This document shows, in pieces, positions 12,386-23,055 of a DNA stretch of 64,000 nucleotides. The notes beneath the pieces are model-generated. The model worked only from the letters and a program-made list of their open reading frames with translations. It made no database searches and was not told where the DNA came from. The DNA comes from Triatoma infestans (lineage: Eukaryota > Arthropoda > Insecta > Hemiptera > Reduviidae): contig JAAEAF010006026.1 of the NCBI GenBank assembly GCA_011037195.1, positions 1-64,000 of the forward strand, written 5' to 3'. Positions within the stretch are counted from its first letter, which is position 1. Every line of letters begins with the position of its first letter. The position numbers and the translations under genes are program-made.

Positions 12386-13112
12386 AAAAAAAAAATAATA
12401 ATAACCTGACGTGACAGAATTGAATGAGGGCCACGCCAGATGCAACAATGACCGCCATAAGTAGGTTGGTTTAGGCACCGATGAAGTGAATTCGAAGGAT
12501 GTCCTTTTTTATCAAGTGATCGGTTGATCGCAAGGCCATCGGCGCTTTTAGTCTTCGGTGAAGGATTTGTAGGAAGTGTTATCTGTGACAAGTGGCAGAT
12601 GAGTGGGTTGTAGTGATGGTAAAGTTACATTTCCTCATGTGTCAATAGATATTGACACAATAGATATTGACATCTGTCATTTGAGCAATTCTAAAGCCTG
12701 GAAAGATGTTTTCCATTTTGTACGCCTCTCTAGATTAACCAGATCTCACATTTATTTCTACTTTCAAATTAGGGCGGGTGTTGGTGTGGTGTTATGAGCA
12801 GGGACTTGTAAGTGGGAGGACCCCAGTGTTTAAGCCCCGTGTTTAACTGCTAAATTTTTATATTTGTTTAAAAAATGTTAATAGTAAAGTATGTGGTTCC
12901 GGCCCCGTCCATGACTCCTAATTTGGTAGTTGGACGTTAAGCTTGCTTACACGGGCAGTAAGAAACAGAAAAATTGCTTTTAAAATGTGAATTGTTTGAA
13001 TAGCAGGTTCTTTATTAATAAAGAATAGTTTTGTATTTCCGCACGGTGAAAAAGATATACATGCGGTCTTACGACGTAAGACTATTGATAGCAAGCGATA
13101 ATTAAAAAATAA
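12386..13112. other. Less AT-rich segment, unidentified
   Basis: About 12410-12600 and 12760-12840 are moderately GC-rich. The second part has GTGTTATGAGCAGGG, then AGGACCCCAGTGTTTAAGCC. This weakly resembles a tRNA-derived SINE head, but box spacing is not convincing. A direct repeat of ATAGATATTGACA occurs near 12645 and 12661. No protein is recognised. Confidence 0.3.
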
Positions 13113-13429
13113 TCTGGTGTGTGACACTCTAATAGATATTTACATAGCTAATTGATAGATTTTTTTCAAAATCATAATTTTACCATACACTAAAATGGCA
13201 CATTTCGATGACAGATATTTTGACAGATAATTTACTGTTGGTTCCCATAGTGATAACAAAAATAGATGCTTCACATACGCACACCCAAAAGCACACGCAC
13301 GCAGATCATTTTCTAAGAACTAATTTTTACAGACTCAAGAGATTTCAGAGCGTTTATTTCTGATGAAAACTACATTTGGAAAATTGGATTCGATCACAAT
13401 TCTTTCTCTAATCAAAAGTAAGAGAAAGT
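13113..13429 (+). repeat. HPR repeat, internally deleted copy (forward)
   Basis: Both ends are present: TCTGGTGTGTGACACTCT at the start and AAAAGTAAGAGAAAGT at the end. All modules between are deleted, leaving about 0.3 kb. It still has ATTTTGACAGATAA, TCCCATAGTGATAAC and a CACG/CACA-rich stretch. Confidence 0.75.
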
Positions 13430-14287
13430 TAAAAGATGAAAAATAAATATTTAATAATTTTTTTGTATAGACTTCAATAATTGATAAAATTAATAAACAA
13501 CTGTTGAAAATATACGATTATATAAAGTTTCAGTAACAGATGTTTATTATAGAAATTTTCCATAGTCTGTTTTATTATACAGGCACCATTTCAATTTTGA
13601 AATAAACAGCTTGAGCATTGTCCTTCAATGTATAAGTGGTACCACCAGGCAATGAGAACTTCTACCAGTCTGTCTGATACTGACAGATGTTGTCACAGTA
13701 CTTCTATATACGTATATTATATATAACTAACACCATAACAACACACTCCATGGTACTTCATGGTATATTTCGTTGTTCTTTAAAGATATCTACTTACTTA
13801 TGTTTCAACTTAATCATTTCAAACATTGTTTTATCTACAATATCAGTAAACTAGTACAAACTATTACGTACAGGTATTACTTTCTTCTTTGCGCTATAAG
13901 AGGAAGTAAGACGATCATGTTTTATTTTCGAAATTGCCTTTTTAGCCTTAGCACACATTTTTGAGATCCCTAAACTTGAGTCTAAGAGTGATTTTCAGAA
14001 CTATGAGAGGTGTGTTTTAATTTCGAAATCGATATTTTCACCGAAATACACATGTTTTGAGATACCCTATGTCCCGAACAAGTGGATTTTAAAAATTGTT
14101 CACTTACTCGTAATATTGTAGTCAGTTTAAAATAATATTTAAGGAAATTGAAAATGTTCTAGGGAGAAACTGAAGGAAATAGAAGCAGATGTAGAAATTA
14201 AAATATCACTTCTCTTATATTTCACTAACTTTATAGACGCAAAACTCATAAAAAACAGTCTCAGTCTTATACCAGGAGTATTTTTAT
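13430..14287. other. AT-rich DNA with a degraded HPR fragment
   Basis: About 13878-14110 is a decayed reverse-orientation HPR end: TAAGAGGAAGTAAGACGATCATG, then a CGATATTTTCACCGAAATACA, then CCGAACAAGTGGATTTTA. These mirror the hairpin, ATCGAGTTTTCACCGGAAAT and AAAAAAGTGGTTTTTA parts of good copies. Nothing else was recognised. Confidence 0.4.
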
Positions 14288-14520
14288 TAATTTAAGGCGC
14301 GTCAACATCCTATGGTCATAGGCGCCTGGAGCCTTTTCAGTGCTTCTGCTGGCCTCCGCACAGTGTACTCTCGTTACAGACAAGACTGTCTATAACTACA
14401 GTGAGCTGTAGAGGCTCCTAGGAAGAAAAAAATCTAAGGATAGTAGCACAGCTGGACTCGAACCCGGGTCCTCCGAGTGGGAGTCCAGTACGCAAACCAT
14501 TTAGCTATTCCGTTCCCTTA
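14288..14520 (-). mobile_element. tRNA-headed SINE (minus)
   Basis: Read on the minus strand, it has a tRNA-like head with box A-like TAGCTAAATGGTTTGCG, a box B GGTTCGAGTCC, a body GCTCACTGTAG...GACAGTCTTG with short inverted pieces, GGCTCCAGGCGCC, then TTAAATTAA at the 3' end. It belongs to the same family as 32839-33545, 54581-54787 and 55902-56146. Its 5' end abuts the LTR-A copy at 14525. Confidence 0.8.
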
Positions 14521-14524
14521 CTAG

Positions 14525-15332
14525 TGTGATGTGACGGCAAGAAGAAAGAAGATATAATTTTTAAATAATAAATAAATCTAAAAATTATAACTAGTGGTTC
14601 CAGCCAGCCGCTATCTGCAAGTAAAAAGAACCGCGGCAAGACCGTTTCAAACAGGGGTCATTCTACAGTCAAAAGAACCGCCGCAACACCTGGCCTGTAT
14701 TTCCTTCATATAAGGGTCAATGTACACTCAATAGGCCACCTGGCTATCATCTGTCGCGAGCCACCCTTCATATAAGGGTCAATGTACACTCAATAGGCCA
14801 CCTGGCTATCATCTGTCGCGAGCCACCTGGCTATCATTGGCCACCAGGTCAATATACTACGCGAGATGTCTTAGTGTGGCACGTATTTACACATCTGCCA
14901 ATGTGTGAGTGATACAAATATAAACGACGCTCCACTGGAGGAGGGGATCAGTGGTACATCAGTTATACACGAGCAGTTACAGATCAGTTCACGATCAGTT
15001 ATACATCAGTTAATCATCAGTCATCGTTCACGTCAGTCATGTTCAAGTTATCAAGCAGTTAAGTTTCACACATCGCGAGCGCGTCCCTATTCAAGGTTTT
15101 AAACATTACTTCTTTAATATTTATTAATCATTTCATAATTCTTATATTCACTTATAATTGTGCATCTTAGTTTATCTATTTCAAACACTTTAAATTACTT
15201 GTTAAAATATAGTTTATTTTGATAAATCAGTAGTACGTATTTCTAATAACAGCTCTCTAAAACTCTCTAACTAACCATCACTACTTACTCGTCACTTCAA
15301 CTCCCGATACCAAGACTTCTGATTCCACTACA
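14525..15332 (+). mobile_element. Solo LTR, family LTR-A (plus copy)
   Basis: It runs from TGTGATGTGACGGCAAGAAG to GATTCCACTACA, with a perfect 4-bp target duplication CTAG at 14521-14524 and 15333-15336. It is the inverted counterpart of 2584-3434. It carries an exact 62-bp tandem duplication (14703-14764 and 14765-14826) that the minus copy lacks, and a degenerate run of TCAGTTATACATCAG-like units (about 14950-15050). No internal retrotransposon genes are nearby. Confidence 0.82.
14703..14826 (+). repeat. 62-bp tandem duplication inside LTR-A
   Basis: Two consecutive identical 62-bp units, each starting CCTTCATATAAGGGTCAATG and ending GTCGCGAGCCAC. A third partial unit (CACCTGGCTATCAT) follows. 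Confidence 0.9.
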
Positions 15333-15464
15333 CTAGGAATCCCTTAACCTTGGCAAATAGAGGAGTGATTATATTCTGGCCCAGCAGAGCGCACTAAAAG
15401 CACTGAAACCACTGCATATATATTATTTGAAATTTAACGCAATTATCGAAATATTTTTTTTTGG

Positions 15465-15991
15465 ATGGGGAGATGTTTCAAATAAAAGTGATATTTTTAT
15501 ATCTGTACAGTTAACATACCAAGTTTAAAGGAAATCGTTTCCGAGGTTTTCAAGAAAATATCAAAAACCTCTTGTATAAAATCACGTTTCCGGTTAACCG
15601 ATTTCCTTCAAATTCAGTATTCAAGAAATGCTTCTAATATATATTAATATATTAAAGGGTTAGAACAATACATTGCATTGAAGTGGTACTTTTTAGGGAA
15701 GCGTAACGTTATGTTCCTCCAGAATCCTCTCAAACATAAATTTTCCCTTGAAAATGTTTCAAAAAATGATTTATTTGCCTATATAGTATAGGAAATTTAA
15801 AGAAAATCTTTGGAAGCCTTTCTGAAAAGAAAGCACTGAGTAAAGCCGCACTTCCGGTTGATGGATTTAGCTCGTAACCTTTGTGTAAGCTGCGGTGGTA
15901 GTTCATAAACGGAATACTATGTTTGAGTTCCCTGCACAATTTTTTTTCGTTTTTGAGCAATACTTTCTCTTACTAGGGAGTAAAAGAAAGT
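15465..15991 (+). repeat. HPR repeat, old degraded copy (forward)
   Basis: It preserves GATGTTTCAAATAAAAGT, ACGTTTCCGGTTAACC, CACTTCCGGTTGATGG and the end CTTACTAGGGAGTAAAAGAA. Sequence between is much diverged, indicating an older insertion than the copies at 19984 or 34584. Confidence 0.65.
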
Positions 15992-18115
15992 TCAAATGAC
16001 CGTAAGATTACGGTACCTCATATCCAGTATAGAAGTAGCTAGCGAAAGGAGAGTGGTTGAAGATAATCTTGATGACGCGATAATCTCATGTACTTTGCAT
16101 ATACTTTGGTGGAGGAAAGTGAAACTAAGTGAAACTTGCTTCAGTTGGAGAATATTGCAACTTTAATGACACCTACTTAATATGAGTTGTGCCCAGATCT
16201 ATTTTATAAGTAATGAAGATCTCAAGAACTTATTCTGATGCAATGGTAATTAATGATGGGCATTATTGCCTTATATATTTTATTAGCAAGGTGTAACGGT
16301 CATAAATTAAATCAAAGGTATAATGTTTAAAATGTAAAACAAAAAAAGAATGTAATGATGATGATGATTAGGAAGAGGAAACGTGTAAATAAAGTAATAG
16401 AGAAAATTAAGTACCCGCATTTCCTTACTTTCATCAGTGTAAAAGCGCTCTTATCATAACTGTAGTCAAAGTAGTAATATATTTGAAACAGTAAACGTGT
16501 ACTGTGTGAGCTTGAAATGTTCAACTAGACAACACAGAGATCTTCTGCAGATTACAACATGGTACAATGGAGTTGATTTAATTACAGTGTTTTTGTATTT
16601 AATTTCTTCTTTTCTTATACAAAGTGAGGTGAGATGAAATGTGATGATATCATTTACTTCTTAGAGTCCTTTAACTATTTTAACTATTACCAGCAGACAT
16701 TAGTTTACGTCTTGCTCTTCTCTTACACAAGTCGCTATGTCTGTCTGTCTATCACTCTCTCTCTTTCTATGTATATAATGTGTACGTATGTAAACTTACA
16801 TTTTGTATCTTGTCACTTAAATTATCTAACCATTTTTTGTTTGTTTTATAATCTTAGAGTTTCTTCTTCTATGTTTAATAGTAGCCTGGATATGGTTGTT
16901 GGTGAATTGATGAACACACAAAACTCAATATTGCATTTTTTTTTTCACAAATTATATTTTGATGATGTTTTAAAAAAGGAAAGAAAAAAATGTACGAGAT
17001 AGAGGATAGAGAGACCGAGCTAAGAGTGATGGTATTGGCTTGGTGATGTAGAATGGTAGTGTTATTGAATGGTGCATCTAGTTAGAACAGTTGCTTGTTT
17101 AGATCGTTGATTAACTAATTGCTCTAGCTGGATAAAGAACTCTTGGTTGCTTTTCATGGGTTGCTTGTTAGCAACCTTTAAGATCGTTCTTGAGTCACCA
17201 GTTTGCCGACATTTTATTCTTGGCTCAGAGGTGGCAATATCTTGGTGGATGTTTGACTTGCAGCTGCAAGGATCTTGTTGAGTAATGAAATTTGACGAAG
17301 TACCCACAATTTATATTTTAACGCTAAAGTGAGAAAAAAAAGGATACAGGACCAATCGGCTGATTGATAAGCGGATTGAATTGATGTGGCTAATTAGTAT
17401 TCTTTGCTGGGTCGATTAGCTAGTATGGCAAACTTGATGAAAACTCTGAATTGTTGCTTGTTAATCCTTCAAGGTAGATCTTCTGCTGAAGCTCTTAGAG
17501 GGCTGACTTTTATCTCATTTTTTCAAGCTCATGGTGGCAGTAAATGTCAGCCTCTAGAGGGAGGAGGAGCCTGTCTCTCAAAGTTGTAACTTATTTTATC
17601 CATTCAGTGTAGTAGGCGAGACTGACAGAATAATGTGTAGTTAAGGTAATAATGGAGAGTACTACGGTAGCGCTAATTATGGCTGGGATCGGCGCTTGTG
17701 CTGCGAATTTTCTAAACAGAACAACAGAAGGCTTGATTCCATTGCATTAACATTGACTAACTAACAATCCTTGGTTGTCAGATTGTACTATTGACCATAA
17801 TCGTCAAATGGCTATAATAATAAAGTGATCTCTCTAATATACTTAAACTAAGTTGAGCATGGTCAGAATCATTCTTTCTGAAAAGTTTTACTTGCCTTAT
17901 AAAAAAAAACCTGTTCATAATTTTCGATGTACGCGTGACCAAAATTGCTGTCTTCTCGTTACAGTAATTTGCTAGTCATCACATTTACTAAATGTACTAA
18001 GTTATACATTTTGTACCTTTATTAATCCAACACTTTTTCCGAATGCCCTGAAAAACCTTGATACAAAGATTATCTTTATAATATAATGAAATTGTTCGTA
18101 CATGTGACATATTAT
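15992..18115. other. No recognised gene
   Basis: Short open frames occur (plus 16634-17002, minus 17062-17307, plus 17404-17589), but none shows a domain, codon pattern or splice framework that I recognise. CTGT/CT simple repeats lie at 16741-16765. The stretch 17000-17600 is somewhat less AT-rich and could be a decayed element or unique DNA. Confidence 0.35.
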
Positions 18116-19213
18116 GAGATTTATTGTAGCTGAAGAAAAGCTGTCAAACTTGAAAATAGAATAGTAATAGGACCGAAGAATGGGATCCAATGCAGAGAGA
18201 GTAACACAAAATTGAGAATCTCGCTACTTAGGCCAGCTACTAGAGTGGGAGACTTGGGCCTGGCAACGGATAGCCTACATAGGCTATCCGTTGCCAGCCC
18301 ATAATGCATGTGCTTATTTAATCTACAATGGCCAGTGAGAACGCCAACTGCTATCCTTATGGCCACCCGGCCTAATTGGAGTAGTTCCGCAGTTAGCTTG
18401 GGCGAGTGGCTATGAATAAACGTTTTCGCCTGCCTCTGGCCTGGAGTTTTGACCCACCATTCCCTTGATCGGTCCTGCAGCCATAACTTAATGGATGCAC
18501 TCCTGAGGCACCATAGAACGGCTCCGGCCCGATAAGTGCTCTCATTGAACCCTCCCGGGCCAGGCGGTTCGCCGCCTCATTGCCTCTGTAACCCGAGTGC
18601 CCAGGTACCCAAACCAGGAAGACCTTATTATGGCTACTAATTTCCCTGAGTGCACCTAGGCAGTCCCACACCAGCCTTGAGCTGATCTCCCACGAGTCAA
18701 TTGCCCGCAGAGCAGCCTGGCTATCCGAATAAATGACGACTCTGGAGTTATACACTCCCCGTCTTCTTATTTCGGCGGCGCAGAGAATAATCGCGACTAG
18801 CTCCGCCTGAAAGACCGTAGCTAGCCTTCCCAGGCTCACCGAGATATTACATCTCGAGTGAGCCCCGTACACACCGGCTCCCACTCCATCTTCCATCTTG
18901 GACCCGTCCGTGTACCACATAGATTCGCCTGTAACCGGCGGCCCATTCTTCCATGCCCCTCTGTCTAATATCAGGACTTTGAAGGGTTTTTGAAAGTCAT
19001 ACCTAGGAGTCATTATGTCCGTAGGCAGGCCCAAGATCGGGTCCGCCTCCAGCTCCTCCCATAGGTCTTGGTACTTCCCAGTATGCCTGGGATAAATGGG
19101 CGCTAGTCCCTGTTGTAGTCGTGCCACAACTGCTCTTGCAACGCCTTGGACGTAAATGTGGAGTGGTGGAAGGTTCAAAGACACTAAGAAGCCTATTTTT
19201 GTTAATTGCCATC
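18116..19213 (-). pseudogene. LINE fragment with RNase H domain (I-group-like)
   Basis: The minus frame 19184-18393 encodes an RNase H domain of a non-LTR retrotransposon, which in the intact element degrades the RNA of the RNA/DNA hybrid. Visible motifs are YTDGSK (first Asp), VFQAELVAI (Glu), YSDSQAAL (second Asp) and WVPGHSGYRGNEAANRLARE. In the last motif the usual catalytic Asp (EAADxLA) is Asn. A frameshift near 18490-18520 moves the reading to a second frame containing DRSREWW, then GVLTGHCRLNKHMH and GLATDSLCR, a conserved tail of RNase-H LINEs. That tail is then interrupted by an 18-bp perfect palindrome at 18260-18297. The reverse transcriptase part is missing, so this is a 5'-truncated dead copy. 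The clade is inferred from domain order. Confidence 0.82.
18260..18297. repeat. Perfect 18-bp inverted repeat, 2-nt loop
   Basis: Arms CTGGCAACGGATAGCCTA (18260-18277) and its exact complement (18280-18297) are separated by CA. The minus-strand left half reads as the conserved GLATDSLCR coding tail. The other half is its inverted copy and disrupts the expected Cys-rich continuation. Confidence 0.95.
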
Positions 19214-19983
19214 TAATTTAGAGCAATTATACAGTGGATGTCAATGGAACATGGTACTTGCGATGGTATTTGTCCGTTCCAGGGATGATACTCGGTTTGC
19301 GCTTATACCAGAGTTGAGTTGGATGATAATGCTCTGTAGTAATCAGTTAAGTGAGCACCTGAGATTCTAGGAAGAACCCAAATCAGCGTGCAATCCAAAG
19401 ATTGCAGTAGATCTATTGCAGAAAAAAGTTAATTAATGATTTTCCAAAGAATAGGAGATGAAATTTTAAATTATTCATGTCCTGACATTACTTTTGTAGT
19501 TAATTTCAGAAGGTATATAACTTAAAAAAAAAAAAACATTATAAGGAAAACATCAAAGTTCTAATTAATAGCATTTTTTAAAACTCTAGTTGTAAAAGTC
19601 AGTTTATTATACAACGAATAGAGATGTGCTTTTATAACTTTTTTTGATGGGCATTTTTTTTTTTTAATTATGACTGTTTTAATGAGATTTAAGTTATAAT
19701 TTATGTGATGTATTTAATATTATTTTTTAAAGATCAAGAATATTTAAGTAGTTGTCATTAATTCGAATAAAACGGGAATTTCTTAATTATGAAAGTTTGA
19801 ATCATTTCATTAAAAAGAAAAAAAACCCCTTATAATCAAGAATAATTGCGTCATTCTAAATGAACATCTACTATAGAAATTTTTCTTATTTTTCTAAGGG
19901 TATATTGCCAATTAGAAAGGGCGAACATAGAAATAGAATTGCAATAATAAACATTAGATGTGTATGCGAATTAGAGAAATATT
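19214..19983. other. AT-rich spacer
   Basis: No recognised feature. A less AT-rich piece at 19230-19400 follows the 5' break of the LINE. The remainder is poly-A/T-rich. Confidence 0.35.
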
Positions 19984-20971
19984 ACTTTCTCTTACTCCTA
20001 GTAAGAGGAAGTATTGTAATCGTGTCAAATTTTCGATATTGAGTTTTCACCGGAAAATATCCGTTTTGAGGTCCCCTGAGTCCAAAAAAGTGGTTTTTAG
20101 CAAATGGTCTGTGTGTGTGTGTGTTGTGAACAGCATAGCTCAAAAACGAAAAATCGTAGAAAGTTCAAACTTGATATTCCGTTTAGGTGCCACCATGGGA
20201 TCCGACAGAGGGTCATCTGTCAAAATTCCTCAACCGAAAGTACCACTTTACAAGTTGTTTTTTTTTTACGTTTTTGCAATTTTCTCAAAAATGCCCCTAA
20301 GGATTTTCATTAAACTTGGTATATCAACTAGACATACCAACAGCTACAACTTTTATTTGAAACATTTCTCTGGGAAAATTCATTTAAGGGCAGTTATGAG
20401 GGAAGGGTGGGATTAGGTTTTCATCTAAATTGCTATTTCAGTTTATTAGACAATTCTATCATCTATATAATGTTAATCAGAATTAAATATATTATTGAAA
20501 TTCCGAGATTGATAAAAATCGGATAAAACCGGAAGTGCATTTACTTTACCACTTTACTAAATGATTTTTTCCACTTCTTCGCGATTTTCTCAAACATGGC
20601 TTCGATGATTTTTTTTAAACATGGAATGTCAACTACACATACAATGAGCTAAAACTTTTATTTAAAACATTTTTCTAGGAAAATTCATTTAATGGCACTT
20701 TTAGGGTAGGGATGGGGTTATGTTTTTCTCTAAAGTGTTATCATAGTTGATTATAAGAATTCTATCATTCAAACAAAATTAATTAGAAATAAATGAATGG
20801 CCTAAATTCAGAGTTTCAAGGAAATTAATTAACCGGAAGTGCGCTTTTACTGAACGTTTTTTTTCAGTTTTCGTCGTATTTGAATTAATTTTATAAACAA
20901 ACTATAAGATTTGTCAATTATAATTTTGAGAACTGGAGTAAGAGAAAGTTGTGTGAATGCTTCGCATCAGA
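19984..20971 (-). repeat. HPR repeat, two-module copy (reverse), hairpin intact
   Basis: It starts with the complete 29-nt hairpin at 19984-20012: arms ACTTTCTCTTACT and AGTAAGAGGAAGT around CCT. The inverted arm GGAGTAAGAGAAAGT lies at 20935-20949, and the end reads GCATCAGA before a T run. Junctions read CAACCGAAAGTACC (about 20231), AAACCGGAAGTGCA (about 20525) and AACCGGAAGTGCGC (about 20831). A GT microsatellite lies at 20108-20124. It has two modules. Confidence 0.9.
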
Positions 20972-21495
20972 GTTTTTTTTATTGGTTCATTTGTTCTAAC
21001 ATAAATATATTGGTGCTACGGTTACATGTTGGTTATACTATGTAATTGTCACACTTGAATGTGATCATATTGTGTTCAGGGAGACAGCGCCTAGTACAAA
21101 TCCCAAACATTTAAAAAAAATCTAATGTCGCAAATATTACAAAATTTTGAAATCAATTATTTCGAAAACAATTTTCAAATAACAGTGACAATTTCAGCAG
21201 TTTTCAAAAAAATTCCAAAATTTCGAAAAACCAATAGCAAAAAGTCTGTAAAATTGCACTTTCAGTTAATAGATTTTTTTTTTTCCAAATTTGGAATCCT
21301 TTTTAAGATTTTTAACCACATTAATATCTAGATGTTAGATCCATATATTTTTTATGGAACGTGGTACTTTAAAGGAAAAGTTTAACTTTGATGCTCATTC
21401 TAAAGCACCCAGAAAATCAAATATCCTTCATAAAGATTTCTAATTAAAGTAAAAGACATCTGTTCAGATGTGTTAAGTGTACGAAGTTTAAAAAA
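20972..21495 (+). repeat. Decayed HPR module sequence
   Basis: From about 21118 the sequence follows the HPR forward module loosely: TGCACTTTCAGTTAATAGATTT for the junction, TTTGGAATC, ATCTAGATGTTAGATC and GTGGTACTTTAAAGGAA. The ends are not clear. 20972-21117 is unassigned. Confidence 0.45.
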
Positions 21496-23055
21496 TATGG
21501 TGTGAAACGTTCATACGACTTTCTTTTATTACTGTTAGTGCAATTATATTAAATATAAATTGACGAATTTTTCCATAAAGTTGTATTTAATGAGTTTATT
21601 TTAATGATAGAATTGTCTAATAAAATGAAATAGCACTTTAGAGGTACTCGTAACCCCGGCCCTCCCGCTTAAATGAATTTTTTTGGAGAAATGTTTCAAA
21701 TAAAAGTTGTAGCTCTTTGTATGTGTAGTTGATATACCAAGTTACAAAAAAATCGCTCGAGCCATTTTTTTTAAGGAAATCGTAAAAAAGTAAAAAAAAT
21801 ATAGTAGTAAAATGGTACTTCCGGTTGAGGAATTTTGACAGAAGACAACTGTCAGATTCCATGGTGATACCTAAACGGAATATCAAGTTTCAAGTTGCTA
21901 TGTTTTTCGATTTTGAGCTATGCTGTTCACATACATACATACCCTCAGACACACGCACACACACACACACTCACACACAGAAATAGTAAGAGAGGCAAGT
22001 TAATTCAGTATGCGGATGATATCGGCACAGTATTCACTGGAGCGACCGCGGATGACGTTGTGAATTGTGCCAATGTTGGAGCAGATGACATATTTAGATG
22101 GTCCAAAGATAAATGCGTTAAAATGAATGATGCCAAGACGGTTGCTCTGTGCTTCTCAGTTGCTCCAGGTGGAAAAGAGTGCTCTCCTTTAGTCAAGACT
22201 GAATGTGGCAGCATAATGTTCCCACATTCGGCAAAATTTCTTGGACTCCACAGTTCTGTAGATCTGCGATGGAAAGAACATATAGGTTCACTGGCTCCTA
22301 AACTTTCGAGCATAGTATTTCTTTTAAAAACATCAACTCTAAACCTCAATCTCGAAGCCTTGAAAGTAGTATATTTTGGAAAATTTCAATTAACGGCTCC
22401 TTATGGGATAATGTTTTGTGGAAACAGCCCATAAACATCAAGAATTTTCCGCACCCAAAAAAGAGCTATTCGTGCTATGGTTAAAGCAAGACCCAACGAA
22501 AGCTGCAGGTTGCATTTTAAAAATAATAAAATCCTCACGATTCCAGCTCTTTATATCTTTTCCATCTGTTCATGGTTCTACAAAATTAGAAATAATTACA
22601 ACACCTTCAAGCATAAATATAATACTCGGACCCGTAACCACTTTCCTTTTCCTCCCAAGCAAACCGCTCTTTTTTCACACCTTATTTATTTATGGGAAGG
22701 AAAATACTTAATGCACTTCCCAATGAAATTTCATCTTCACCAACAATGAAATTGTTTAAATGTAAACTAAAAACTATGCTCCTGGATAGAGTAATATATG
22801 ATTTGGATGATTTTCTTACATAGACTTGCTTTGTAAAAAAGTTGTTATTAGATTGTTTAATATATTGACATGTCTTGTTCATACAAGTGTTTGTAGAAAT
22901 GAAGATTAATAAAGATTATTATTATTATTATTATTACACAGACCATTTGCTAAAAACCACTTTTTTGGACTTAGAGGACCTCTAAACGAATATTCAAAAA
23001 GGAGGCGAAAACTCGATATCAAAAATTTAACACGATTACAATACTAAGAGAAAGT
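21496..23055 (+). repeat. HPR repeat (forward) split by a LINE insertion
   Basis: The left part (21496-21981) runs from TGTGAAACGTTCATACGACT through a module and ACTTCCGGTTGAGG to the CA microsatellite. The right part (22936-23055) resumes at ACAGACCATTTGCTAAAAAC and ends AAGAGAAAGT. The 954 bp between is a LINE flanked by the duplication ACACAGA (21975-21981 and 22936-22942). The hairpin end lost about 20 bp. Confidence 0.85.
21982..22935 (+). pseudogene. 5'-truncated Jockey-like LINE 3' end
   Basis: The frame enters at KLIQYADDIGTVF, so only the end of the reverse transcriptase palm, from the catalytic YADD box, and the thumb/C-terminal region remain. It shows FLGLHSSVDLRWKEHI, then after a stop at 22432-22434 the same frame continues QKRAIRAMVKARPNE and YNTRTRN. 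Near 22680 the frame shifts to GRKILNALPNEIS...FLT, ending at 22823. The YNTRxRN...LPxEI tail is typical of Jockey-group elements. AATAAAG at about 22909 precedes an ATT tail (22917-22935). Target duplication ACACAGA brackets the insert. It is dead: one nonsense codon, one frameshift and no endonuclease. Confidence 0.85.

Noticed and set aside
12316..12591. 91-codon open frame on the minus strand
   Set aside because: Begins in unassigned DNA and runs into the hairpin end of an HPR copy; no recognised domain.
16634..17002. 122-codon open frame on the plus strand
   Set aside because: AT-rich, hydrophobic and Cys/Tyr-rich as expected of random AT-rich DNA; no motif and no regulatory context.
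19958..20416. 152-codon open frame on the plus strand
   Set aside because: Lies wholly within an HPR repeat; other HPR copies do not keep the frame (compare 35086-35445 on the minus strand, broken elsewhere).
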